The notes: generated from the sequence alone by a model not told the origin. A stretch of 6,861 bases of DNA from Ferrimicrobium sp. (GCA_027365375.1 DAHXNM010000081.1:1-6861), one strand, 5' to 3'; shown: positions 1 through 6,167, numbered from the stretch's first letter. Translations and numbers: made by a program.

Positions 1-639
1 TCCATAGCTATCCTCGGTACCCTGCATGACGAGTAGTGGAACATCGATGCTGTCAAGTCGGTCAAGGATAGGGAAGGCACGGAAGCCGGGGTCGAGCCAG
101 ACGTCGTTCCAACCCCAAAAAGCAGTGGAGAGATTTGCGCCGTGGTAGCGTGCCAGCCTTTGGGCGAGGTTACCTTGCTGGAAGTCATATTTTGCGTGTT
201 CGATCGACGCGATCGTGACCTCTTCCGTGATCACATGGGGAGCGATCGCTACGACACCAGCTAAGAGCGGATCGCGATGCGAGCCAGCATATGCGAGCGC
301 AATAGTGGCCCCGTCTGAGTGGCCAAGGATAACCCTGGGTTCAGGAGAGAGTTTGGCGAGCAAACTTGGCAGCACCTCGTCAGCCTCGCACTGCATGTAG
401 TCGAGAGGCCGTGGCAGATCTACACTGCTTGAACCACCGTAGCCAGCTCGTGAATAGGCAACGACTCGAACACCGAGGCGGTCAGCCAGCTGTTGTGGGA
501 ACTGCTTCCACATCGCGACGCACCCTAGTCCCTCGTGTAGGAGAACGATCTCGAGGTCGCGACGCAGCTCACCGCTAGGTATCCAACCGGCCACTTCGAG
601 GGTTGCGGTACCGTGATGAAGCGTCGATAGCGTGCTCAC
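1..639 (-). CDS. Alpha/beta hydrolase of a benzoate (box) cluster, partial at its C-terminus
   Basis: I translated the minus strand from a GTG at 639-637 and it stays open for 213 codons to the left edge, so the 3' end is missing. The GTG overlaps the ligase stop as GTGA, which suggests translational coupling. Visible fold landmarks are an oxyanion-hole type HEG at residues 35-37, the strand/turn AYSRAGYG near 61-68, the nucleophile elbow GHSDG at 106-110 (probable nucleophile Ser108), and a late strand PLLVMQGTED near 201-210 whose Asp210 is in the usual place for the catalytic acid. The catalytic His would lie beyond the edge. From memory of the family, hydrolases with YSRAGYG and APHV segments like these sit beside benzoate-CoA ligase in aerobic benzoyl-CoA gene clusters. 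The substrate is not known; a CoA thioester or lactone-type intermediate, or a clean-up role, is possible. It is presumably cytoplasmic, as no signal peptide is visible. The hydrolase call is firm, the pathway role is inferred from position. Confidence 0.88.
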   Translation of the reverse strand, partial: MSTLSTLHHGTATLEVAGWIPSGELRRDLEIVLLHEGLGCVAMWKQFPQQLADRLGVRVVAYSRAGYGGSSSVDLPRPLDYMQCEADEVLPSLLAKLSPEPRVILGHSDGATIALAYAGSHRDPLLAGVVAIAPHVITEEVTIASIEHAKYDFQQGNLAQRLARYHGANLSTAFWGWNDVWLDPGFRAFPILDRLDSIDVPLLVMQGTEDSYG

Positions 640-2213
640 GACTCTCGGAGTTTGAAGCGCTGGATTTTGCCGGTAGCGGTTTTTGGGAGTTCCTCAACGA
701 ACTCAATCCACCGTGGATACTTCCACGGCGCAACTCGCTCCTTGACAAAGGCTTGGAGCTCGACGGTTAGCTCAGTGGTGGCGACAACCTTGGGTTGAAG
801 CACGACGTAAGCCTTGGGCTTTATCAGTGTGTCTGTATCTCTCCATGGGACGACGGCGGCCTCTAATACCTTTGCATGGGCTATGAGCGCAGACTCAACC
901 TCAAATGGTGAGACCCAGTTCCCGCTGACCTTCATCATGTCATCAGAACGACCGGCGTAGTAGTAGAAACCGTCGCTGTCTCTTAGATACTTGTCGCCGG
1001 TGTGGGTCCAGTGCCCCCTAAAGGTGGCTAGCGATTTGTCACGCTGATTCCAGTAACCATCGGCAGCTGAGTACCCACGCACCACGAGTTCACCGATGGT
1101 GTCTGGAAGGGTCACAACCGAGCCATTCTCGTCTACTAGCTGGGCCTCGTAACCGGGCACCGGCACACCGCTCGATCCGTAACGTATCTGACCGGGACGA
1201 TTAGCTAGAAAAATGTGGAGCATCTCGGTTGAGCCAAGACCATCGATGATAGGCGCGCCAGTTAGGTCCTCGAAGCGGCGTCCGATCTCGGGAGGCAGTG
1301 CCTCGCCGGCTGAAGTGCAGATTCGAAGCCCAAGATCTGCAAGTTCCGCGGCTCTAGGACTGGCGAGCAAAGAGGCGAAGAGGGTCGGGACGCCGCAGAA
1401 AACTGTCGGATGGGTAGTTGCCATGAGATCTATGACCGAGTCGGGTGTTGGACGTTCATTGAGATATATAGCACTTGCTCCAACTCCGAATGGGAAGGTA
1501 AGCCCGTTGCCGAGTCCGTAGGCGAAGAAGAGCTTTGCGGCAGAGAAGACTGCGTCTGTCGGTCGGAGGCCGAGGACGCGTTCTGCAAAGCACTCGATGG
1601 TGACAGCGACGTTACGATGGAGATGGCGAACTCCTTTTGGTCGACCGGTAGATCCTGACGAGTAGAGCCAGAAGGCTATCTCATCGGCGACGGTCGCCAC
1701 AGGTAGCTGATACGGGGAGGCAGCTAGGATGCGAGCCCCAATGCCAGGGCCGTTCAGGCCGTTGTCGTACTCGATCCATCTGATGCGCGACGCCGTACTC
1801 GACGCGCGTTTGATCTTATCTGTATCGCTGCCTGCGGCGATGATAGCTTTGACACGTGAGTCCTCGATGATGTACCTGAAGTCATCCTCGGACAGCAGGG
1901 GGTTGAGTGGGATAGGGACAATGCCAGCGCGTATCGCTCCCAAGAAAAGTGCCGGGAAGAGTATCGTATCCCCAATGATGAGGAGTAGCCGGTCTTCTGG
2001 TTCAAGCCCTAATTCTCTGAGGGCGGTTGCGGCTCGGAGAACTAGATCTTGAAGCTGTAGATATGTGTAGGATTCATGGGCATCTGTCACTGCCCTTTTG
2101 CTGGAGGGAAGCAGTTGAGAGTTAGCCAGGAGCCTATCGGCAATGTTGTAAACCTTTGGCAAGTCCGCCAACCAATCCTCGATTGGCATCAATTCTTGCT
2201 CTGCGATACGCAT
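636..2213 (-). CDS. bclA: Benzoate-CoA ligase (AMP-forming)
   Basis: This ANL-superfamily ligase activates benzoate with ATP and CoA to benzoyl-CoA, the entry step of the benzoyl-CoA pathways, in the cytoplasm. At 525 residues it has normal length for the benzoate-CoA ligase family. Motifs in order are the phosphate-binding loop YSSGSTGRPKG at 184-194, KLFFAYGLGN at 227-236 and GLGSTEMLHIFL at 325-336 (both typical of benzoate-CoA ligases), THTGDKY at 403-409 with the ribose-binding Asp407, the hinge GRSDDMMKVSGNWV at 421-434, and PKTATGKIQR at 510-519 with the catalytic Lys516. The ATG at 2213 is preceded by a G-rich ribosome-binding site (GTAGGGGGG) about 8 nt away, so I prefer it to the internal ATG of Met9. 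The gene is followed by an overlapping hydrolase and preceded by the TGCA operator region and the BoxR-type regulator. Close substrates such as substituted benzoates cannot be excluded. The symbol is by family only. Confidence 0.95.
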   Translation of the reverse strand: MRIAEQELMPIEDWLADLPKVYNIADRLLANSQLLPSSKRAVTDAHESYTYLQLQDLVLRAATALRELGLEPEDRLLLIIGDTILFPALFLGAIRAGIVPIPLNPLLSEDDFRYIIEDSRVKAIIAAGSDTDKIKRASSTASRIRWIEYDNGLNGPGIGARILAASPYQLPVATVADEIAFWLYSSGSTGRPKGVRHLHRNVAVTIECFAERVLGLRPTDAVFSAAKLFFAYGLGNGLTFPFGVGASAIYLNERPTPDSVIDLMATTHPTVFCGVPTLFASLLASPRAAELADLGLRICTSAGEALPPEIGRRFEDLTGAPIIDGLGSTEMLHIFLANRPGQIRYGSSGVPVPGYEAQLVDENGSVVTLPDTIGELVVRGYSAADGYWNQRDKSLATFRGHWTHTGDKYLRDSDGFYYYAGRSDDMMKVSGNWVSPFEVESALIAHAKVLEAAVVPWRDTDTLIKPKAYVVLQPKVVATTELTVELQAFVKERVAPWKYPRWIEFVEELPKTATGKIQRFKLRES

Positions 2214-2283
2214 GTCACATCCCCCCTACGAAGACGCCTTCCTGAGGGCAGGTCGTGGTTCCCTACCAGGAGCGTCAGTCTTC

Positions 2284-2297
2284 CACTCTCCCGAGTG
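2284..2297 (-). other. Small leader hairpin with GGGA loop
   Basis: On the minus strand the predicted ligase leader contains CACTC-GGGA-GAGTG, a perfect 5-bp stem closed by a GNRA-type tetraloop, roughly 70 nt before the start codon. No U-tract follows, so it is not a terminator. It could stabilise the 5' end of the mRNA or be a chance structure. Confidence 0.25.
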
Positions 2298-2309
2298 ACT
2301 CAGCACACT

Positions 2310-2366
2310 TGCAATATACTGCAAAAAGAGCTTGAGTTTGTCTTGCATCATATGCATTATTGTGCA
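2310..2366 (-). promoter_or_regulatory. Array of five TGCA motifs, probable BoxR operator
   Basis: TGCA occurs at 2310, 2320, 2344, 2353 and 2363 (first base of each), so successive copies are 10, 24, 9 and 10 bp apart. Two pairs read TGCA-N6-TGCA, and the pair at 2309-2324 is the inverted repeat TTGCA-N6-TGCAA. The pair at 2344-2356 is TGCAT-CAT-ATGCA, a perfect 5-3-5 inverted repeat. The -10-like hexamers TATGAT and TATATT lie inside these pairs, so binding should block RNA polymerase. BzdR/BoxR regulators of benzoate catabolism are reported to recognise TGCA-containing repeats, and a BoxR-type gene lies immediately upstream. The motif pattern is directly visible; the protein that binds it is inferred. 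Confidence 0.7.
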
Positions 2367-2384
2367 GATTAGATGATCATCAAA

Positions 2385-3278
2385 CTAGGGTGTCGTCTTC
2401 GACCCGTCCGCGCCTTCAGATGACGTAGGCGGTTGTTGATGTGGGCCGTCGTTGGCCAAATACTGACGCACCAGTTGTTCGAGCGCGTCGAGCGAGGCGT
2501 CTAACTCCTGATTGGAGGTGGATAGGTGTAGCTCGGCTGCTTCATAGAAGGGGGTCCGCTCGCTGAGAATGGCGCGCAAATCATCCATGGCGCGGGCGTT
2601 ACCATGCATTGGGCGTACGTCGCCTTGGGCAATTACTCGCTCCATGTGTTCCTCAGGTGATGTGGATAGCCATATAGTGACCCAGTGGCGACGTAGGAGT
2701 TCGTAGGCTGGGCGGTTGGTGACTAGTCCGCCGCCGATCTCGATGACAAATTGGTCTTCGCTAGTGTCGATGAGTTGTTGCAGAGTTTCGAGTTCCAGTC
2801 GCCTAAAGGCAGCGTCGCCACCGAGTGAGAAGAGCTCCTCGAGCGGTATTTGGGTGCGTTCGGTGATCAGTTCGGTGAGGCGAAAGAATCTCCAATCGAG
2901 CCGATCTGCTAAAAGTCGACCAAGGGTTGTCTTGCCAGCCCCTCGCAGTCCAACCAGTGCGATGCCAAGATGGCGAGCGCCAATGCGCGACTGTAGCCGT
3001 TCGATGAGGTACTCTGCCTGCGTCGGGGTAGCGAGCGCAGCGATATCGAGTAGCTGCAAGAGGCCGAGGTTGAGGGCCTCGGCTAGACGAGTGAGGACGG
3101 TCAACGATGGATTAGCAAGTCCGGATTCGAGCTGAGCAATGTAGCGTTCGGAGAGCTGGGCTCGCTGGGCTAGCTCGTAGCGAGATAGCCTTCTGTTGGC
3201 TCTCTCAGACCGGAGCGTCCTGGAGAGTTGCGCAACGATGCGCTCGTACTCAGAGGGGAGAGGTTGACTAGTGTGCAT
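2385..3278 (-). CDS. boxR: BoxR-type regulator: XRE HTH fused to a shikimate-kinase-like domain
   Basis: This is a cytoplasmic DNA-binding regulator of 297 residues, expected to repress benzoate-degradation genes until benzoyl-CoA binds. Residues about 12-78 form an XRE/Cro-type helix-turn-helix (LSRYELAQRAQLSERYIAQLESG at 31-53). After a linker, residues about 104-255 form a shikimate-kinase-like domain with the Walker A loop GLRGAGKTT at 110-118, SLGGDAAFRRLE at 151-162, IGGGLVTN at 181-188, STSPEEHMERVIAQGDVRPMHGN at 205-227 and MDDLRAILSER at 231-241. The segments from STSPEEHM to ILSER closely follow BoxR/BzdR proteins as I remember them. The two aspartates of the shikimate-binding DxD in true kinases are replaced by Arg133 and Thr135, so shikimate kinase activity is unlikely. 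The polar C-terminal tail (about 277-297) looks disordered. The start is an ATG with a weak GAAGATA ribosome-binding site. The ligase promoter with TGCA repeats lies just downstream. Confidence 0.9.
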   Translation of the reverse strand: MHTSQPLPSEYERIVAQLSRTLRSERANRRLSRYELAQRAQLSERYIAQLESGLANPSLTVLTRLAEALNLGLLQLLDIAALATPTQAEYLIERLQSRIGARHLGIALVGLRGAGKTTLGRLLADRLDWRFFRLTELITERTQIPLEELFSLGGDAAFRRLELETLQQLIDTSEDQFVIEIGGGLVTNRPAYELLRRHWVTIWLSTSPEEHMERVIAQGDVRPMHGNARAMDDLRAILSERTPFYEAAELHLSTSNQELDASLDALEQLVRQYLANDGPHQQPPTSSEGADGSKTTP

Positions 3279-3464
3279 GTTTATCTTCAGTTAGATCCCA
3301 GAAGGTAGGCGGGGCAAGCTGTTGCACGAGTCCTACCTTAGTAGACGCAACTTAACGGGGTTTGCGCTGCTCGAGCGCGTTCGGTAGCATCGCAGAAGAT
3401 CATAGGCATAGCCGAGTGTACTCAAGGCTTGCTTTGTCACCCACGAAGTCCAACACCGGCCGCC
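3279..3464. promoter_or_regulatory. Regulator upstream region between permease and boxR genes
   Basis: These 186 bp hold no recognisable gene. They should carry the boxR promoter, since the gene has its own gap and an inverted repeat (3302-3339). One isolated TGCA is at 3323-3326, inside the loop of that inverted repeat. A GC-rich 5-bp hairpin (GCGCT/AGCGC, 3364-3378) has no T-tract on either strand, so I do not call it a terminator of the permease gene. No convincing -35/-10 pair was found by eye. Confidence 0.4.
3302..3339. repeat. 8-bp perfect inverted repeat upstream of boxR
   Basis: AAGGTAGG at 3302-3309 is matched by its exact complement CCTACCTT at 3332-3339, with a 22-bp spacer. The centres of the arms are 30 bp apart, close to three helical turns, so a dimer or tetramer could bind both on one face. 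It begins 24 bp upstream of the boxR start codon, where an autoregulatory site would be expected. It does not resemble the TGCA array, apart from one TGCA in the spacer. Function is inferred. Confidence 0.45.
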
Positions 3465-4727
3465 TCAAGGAGTGGGCTGGGCGACTGATCTGTAGCGCAC
3501 ACGCATCATCCCTACGATTATGACGAAGACCACGAAGACCAGAATGACGGGGATGAGGACCGTTCCCATCATGAAACGATAGGAGCTGGCAGCTGCGATG
3601 ACTCCGAGGATGAACGGAGCGATGATGCCCACGATATTGCTTGAACCCATGAGCAGCGAGTTTGCTCGCGGTAGCTGATCGGCCGGTAGTGAACTAGATA
3701 GCGCCGAGAGTACGAGCGGGAAGATAACGCCGTGAGGGATGCCGAGGATGACCATGCCAACGAGAAAGAGTGTGAAGGAGTGGCCTGCGACTATGAAGGT
3801 GAGTCCCGTTATCGTCAGAAGTCCGGAAATTGCGTAGATGATCCCTTTGTGAAAGATCGGAGATCGCCAGGCTACAAGCCCACGACAGCTGAGTGAGAAC
3901 ACAAAGAAAACGGTGAAGGCGAGCTGAGCCTGGGCGGCAGTCGCGTGGTCGGTAACCCGAGCGACCTCGGCGCCAAAGACGGTGAGGGCAGCGAATGGCA
4001 CCGCGTACATGAGTTGAGCGAGTAGCGCCTTGACGACCTCTGGTGTCCGGAGTAGTCGCACTCGCTCGGTGGCCGGCGGAGGTGGCGGTTGAACCTCGCC
4101 GTTGGTATCCATGCGAGCCGTTACCGCTAGCGCTTCTCTATGGCGTGCAAACATGATGCCGAGTGCAAGCAGCGGGAGGACGGCGAAGGCTATGAATGGC
4201 CAGCGTACGTCCTGGTGGGTGGCGTCAAGGAGGCCGGCCTCAAGGAGTGGCCCGATCGCCAGCGAGATGCTCAAGACCAGCGTGTAGATGGCAAGAATTC
4301 GTTGCGGGTTTGCAGAGGAACTTTTGCCCGCTGCAAGCTGGACTGAACCAGCTAGTCCCGGCATCCCTAATCCTCCGCCAATGCCTAAGAGGATTGAGGC
4401 AAATGCTGTCAGATAGATGGAGCTGCTAATCCCAATGATCAGTAGCCCGATCGCTAGGGCGATGAGCGAGATCAAGACGGCGCGTTCCAGCTGAGCTGGC
4501 TTGAGCCGCGCACTGATGAATAAGGTGACCAACACCAGAACGATACCTGAGAGCGCGGAGATCACCCCGATGGTCCCAGCTCCGTAGCCTAGATCCTCCC
4601 TGATAATCAGCGCGAGTGTTGTGAGCGCCATGTTTTGGGCACCGCGATAGAACCCAGCCACGGTGTAGAGTCCAAAGACACTATGGGGAAACGATCGTAG
4701 TCGCGACCGCTGTTGCATATGAGCCAT
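3465..4727 (-). CDS. Major facilitator superfamily (MFS) permease, substrate unknown
   Basis: This is a 420-residue inner-membrane protein of standard MFS length. I count about twelve hydrophobic segments: roughly 15-40, 50-72, 83-101, 104-126, 144-166, 176-194, then a cytoplasmic linker with PPPPP at 214-218, followed by 231-252, 266-286, 293-314, 317-343, 360-382 and 385-408. Glycine-rich stretches such as LLGIGGGLGMPG (113-124) fit the helix packing of the family. An ATG at 4727 has a good GGAGG ribosome-binding site 6 nt upstream; a second in-frame ATG lies three codons later. It is in the same direction as, and 186 bp before, the BoxR-type gene, so it may import benzoate or another aromatic acid or export a by-product. 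I see no diagnostic aromatic-acid:proton symporter motif, so that link rests on position only. Confidence 0.85.
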   Translation of the reverse strand: MAHMQQRSRLRSFPHSVFGLYTVAGFYRGAQNMALTTLALIIREDLGYGAGTIGVISALSGIVLVLVTLFISARLKPAQLERAVLISLIALAIGLLIIGISSSIYLTAFASILLGIGGGLGMPGLAGSVQLAAGKSSSANPQRILAIYTLVLSISLAIGPLLEAGLLDATHQDVRWPFIAFAVLPLLALGIMFARHREALAVTARMDTNGEVQPPPPPATERVRLLRTPEVVKALLAQLMYAVPFAALTVFGAEVARVTDHATAAQAQLAFTVFFVFSLSCRGLVAWRSPIFHKGIIYAISGLLTITGLTFIVAGHSFTLFLVGMVILGIPHGVIFPLVLSALSSSLPADQLPRANSLLMGSSNIVGIIAPFILGVIAAASSYRFMMGTVLIPVILVFVVFVIIVGMMRVRYRSVAQPTP

Positions 4728-4847
4728 CCTCTGCCTCCACGTCGGGAAGCGAGAGTTTGATCGCGGAGGACTTATATTACCAATCTAGCCTCCAGAACTA
4801 ACCTAGATTGCCGTCGAATCCGTGGCTGGCTTTACACTTTATTGGGT
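4728..4847. promoter_or_regulatory. Divergent promoter region between permease and tRNA-Arg
   Basis: These 120 bp must serve both directions. For the tRNA (plus strand), TACACT at 4833-4838 is a good -10 candidate ending 9 bp before the mature 5' end. TTGCCG at 4808-4813 is a possible -35 but with a long 19-bp spacer. For the permease (minus strand), the AT-rich stretch around 4771-4779 reads TAATATAAG and can supply a -10. The inverted repeat at 4781-4810 lies where the permease -35 would be and overlaps the tRNA -35 candidate. Confidence 0.5.
4781..4810. repeat. 8-bp perfect inverted repeat upstream of the permease gene
   Basis: CAATCTAG at 4781-4788 and CTAGATTG at 4803-4810 are exact complements with a 14-bp spacer, centres 22 bp apart (about two helical turns). 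The repeat lies about 54 bp before the permease start and just upstream of its likely -10, a normal place for a regulator operator. No terminator-like T-run follows it on either strand. Confidence 0.45.
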
Positions 4848-4923
4848 GCCCCTGTAGCTCAGCGGATAGAGCAGCTGCCTTCTAAGCAGTCGGTCGTAGG
4901 TTCGAGTCCTACCGGGGGCGCCA
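4848..4923 (+). tRNA. tRNA-Arg (anticodon UCU)
   Basis: The 76-nt sequence folds as a complete cloverleaf. The acceptor GCCCCTG pairs with CGGGGGC (4913-4919, including one G-U pair), followed by discriminator G4920 and an encoded CCA at 4921-4923. The D arm carries AGCTCAGCGGATAGAGC. The anticodon arm is GCTGC-CTTCTAA-GCAGT, with loop centre TCT reading AGA codons. The T arm is GTAGG-TTCGAGT-CCTAC. The variable loop is short. It reads AGA (and possibly AGG) arginine codons in translation. No other tRNA is adjacent and no clear terminator follows. Confidence 0.97.
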
Positions 4924-5127
4924 GGTGACAAGCCAGAGATTGCCAAGTCTAAACCAGCTGTGAGATCTAATCCGATCCCAGAAGTCTAGGTCAGTACCTG
5001 CATGGCTTTATGCGAGGCAGTCTCACACCTCATAAAGGATAACCCAACGTCTGGAGGCTCAGATTGTACCTTGGTCGTGATCCAGCCACTGGCAAGAAGC
5101 GGTACCAAAGCAACGTTGTGCGCGGAC
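4924..5127. other. Gap between tRNA-Arg and the transposase remnant
   Basis: I see no intact gene in these 204 bp. The missing C-terminal half of the transposase should lie here if the element were complete. In the three minus-strand frames I could not recognise the DGSY-like segment or the region with the catalytic glutamate, so this part is either deleted or too decayed to recognise. A segment at 4949-4970 resembles 5945-5964 in direct orientation (see findings). Confidence 0.5.
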
Positions 5128-5914
5128 CTAAACTTCAGGCCGAGTAGATCTTAAACCAGATGCTGCAAGAGGCGAACCTGGTGTCCCCGACCAGTTTGAT
5201 CGCAGTCGAGCACATGCTCGCCGAGTGGCTTCGGTTCTGCGGACTAAGAAATTGACTCCGTAGAGACCACGATCTGCCAACACGAGCATCCCGGGACGAT
5301 GACAACTGATGAGCCCCCGAGTGAATTCAACCTCAGAGCTGGTACAGGGGCCGATGACGGCATCGACGATTGTATGGGTTCCACACTCTGCTAGAGCCAC
5401 CATGCGTGCCTGAGAGAAGGCAGAGCGATCTCCTCGACTCGAGGGAGGACGACCAAAGTGAGCCTCGTTGGCCTCGGTATCGGCAATATCTAAACACGTG
5501 CCATCGATCGCCATCGCGCGCCGACTCGCGAACCAGGATCCAGGAGTGGCCAAAGGGCGCACCACCTTAGCGAAGATATTGCGCAGTGGCTCTGCCCCTA
5601 ACCGGACCCGAGCTTGGAATAGAGCCGATTTCGAAAGAGGCTGCAACGACTCAGTCCATCTCTTGGACCATGACAGGCGATCGGAGAGCTGTGAGAACAC
5701 GTTCTCATAGGAACCCTCTGAACACATCGCCACGCCGACGGCAAAGTAGACATCACCCGGGCAGGAAGAACTCGATATCGGATCTCTGTACCCCAGTATC
5801 ATCAATCGCCGCATCGACAAGCGCGGAAGGGAACACCCTCGCGAGCAGACCAATCGAGACAAAATCGGACAATCGACGAGCAGCAGGAAGCTTGCCTCAA
5901 CCGGAACGAGGCAT
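5128..5914 (-). pseudogene. Degenerate IS4-family transposase
   Basis: Read on the minus strand, an N-terminus typical of IS4-type transposases starts at ATG 5914 (MPRSG), hits TGA at 5899-5897, then resumes in the same frame with RRLSDFVSIGLLARVFPSAL and DAAIDDTG. Near the CCCGGG at 5756-5761 the frame changes, as if one base were inserted. Homology then continues as DVYFAVGVAM, SALFQARVRLGAEPL, AIDGTCLDIADTEAN, HFGRPPSSRG, ALAECGTHTI and LVLADRGLYGV. These supply two acids of the DDE triad: Asp in AIDG and Asp in LADRG. Around 5226-5221 a second one-base insertion is likely, because TGEHVL, a good match to the family's TGAxLLWR, appears only in another frame. The reading frame ends at 5128 and the third catalytic residue (Glu) is absent. 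About half of a roughly 430-residue protein remains, so it cannot be active. It marks past mobile-element activity beside the tRNA gene. Confidence 0.88.
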
Positions 5915-5939
5915 GGCTATATACCGACACAAAATAGCC
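5915..5939 (-). repeat. 6-bp inverted repeat just before the transposase start
   Basis: GGCTAT (5915-5920) and ATAGCC (5934-5939) are complementary with a 13-bp spacer and abut the transposase start codon. It may be part of the outer end or promoter of the insertion sequence. I could not find a matching terminal inverted repeat on the other side, so the element ends are not defined. Confidence 0.3.
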
Positions 5940-6140
5940 CTTAACTAAACAGTGTGGAGATCAAGACGTGGTCATCACGAACGCACTCGCGACCCCTTCT
6001 AACCGGCCCGTAGACATCCATCGTGAACGTTCTCCAACATGCCAAGGGCTCGACACCGAATGCGTCATTCACACTCTCCCAGGGATTATCCAGTCCGCAC
6101 TCGCCCGTAACACCCTGGTCAGGACTCGAAAGATCAGTGT
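5940..6140. other. Region without a recognised gene
   Basis: These roughly 200 bp lie between the end of the transposase remnant and the promoter of the HTH gene. A plus-strand frame starting with GTG at 5968 is open to 6228 but has no recognisable motif and overlaps the better-supported HTH gene by 61 bp. The minus-strand frames show nothing familiar. It may be decayed mobile-element sequence. Confidence 0.4.
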
Positions 6141-6163
6141 TGATGATCGCTGTGCTATCATTA
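6141..6163 (+). promoter_or_regulatory. Imperfect palindrome over the -10 box of the HTH gene, probable autoregulatory operator
   Basis: This 23-bp sequence is nearly symmetric: the left half TGATGATCGC and right half GCTATCATTA pair at 8 of 11 positions around a central TGT. A -10 hexamer TATCAT occupies 6156-6161 within the right arm. The expected transcription start is then about 7 bp further on, at or next to the GTG start codon at 6168, so the message could be leaderless. No good -35 is seen. Palindromes overlapping the promoter are usual for self-repressing HTH antitoxin operons. The symmetry is seen; binding is inferred. Confidence 0.55.
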
Positions 6164-6167
6164 GAGT

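Larger units (their letters stand above)
2214..2384 (-). promoter_or_regulatory. Promoter/leader region of the benzoate-CoA ligase operon
   Basis: These 171 bp separate the regulator stop from the ligase start, both on the minus strand. The region is AT-rich next to the regulator and GC-rich next to the ligase. Two minus-strand -10-like hexamers stand out, TATGAT (2352-2347) and TATATT (2318-2313). I see no matching -35 of good quality at 17 bp for either, which would fit an activator-dependent or weak promoter. The leader would be about 90 nt if TATATT is used. It contains the small hairpin listed separately and ends in the G-rich ribosome-binding site. The location of the start site is an inference. 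Confidence 0.55.

Noticed and set aside
2076..2372. Plus-strand open frame across the ligase 5' end and the TGCA array
   Set aside because: It overlaps the ligase coding sequence and an evident regulatory region; the product has no known features.
2372..2381. 10-bp palindrome GATGATCATC just after the boxR stop as a terminator
   Set aside because: There is no loop and no T-run, so it cannot form a useful RNA hairpin; it could at most be a protein site.
2385..3278. Reading the regulator as a genuine shikimate kinase (aromatic amino-acid synthesis)
   Set aside because: It carries an N-terminal HTH, lacks both aspartates of the shikimate-binding DxD, and sits next to benzoate genes.
3364..3378. 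GC-rich hairpin GCGCT/AGCGC as an intrinsic terminator of the permease gene
   Set aside because: Only five base pairs and no T-run on either strand.
3462..4250. 14-bp direct repeat GCCTCAAGGAGTGG at 3462-3475 and 4237-4250
   Set aside because: Both copies are within the permease gene in ordinary coding context (the first spans the stop codon) with no further copies seen; probably chance.
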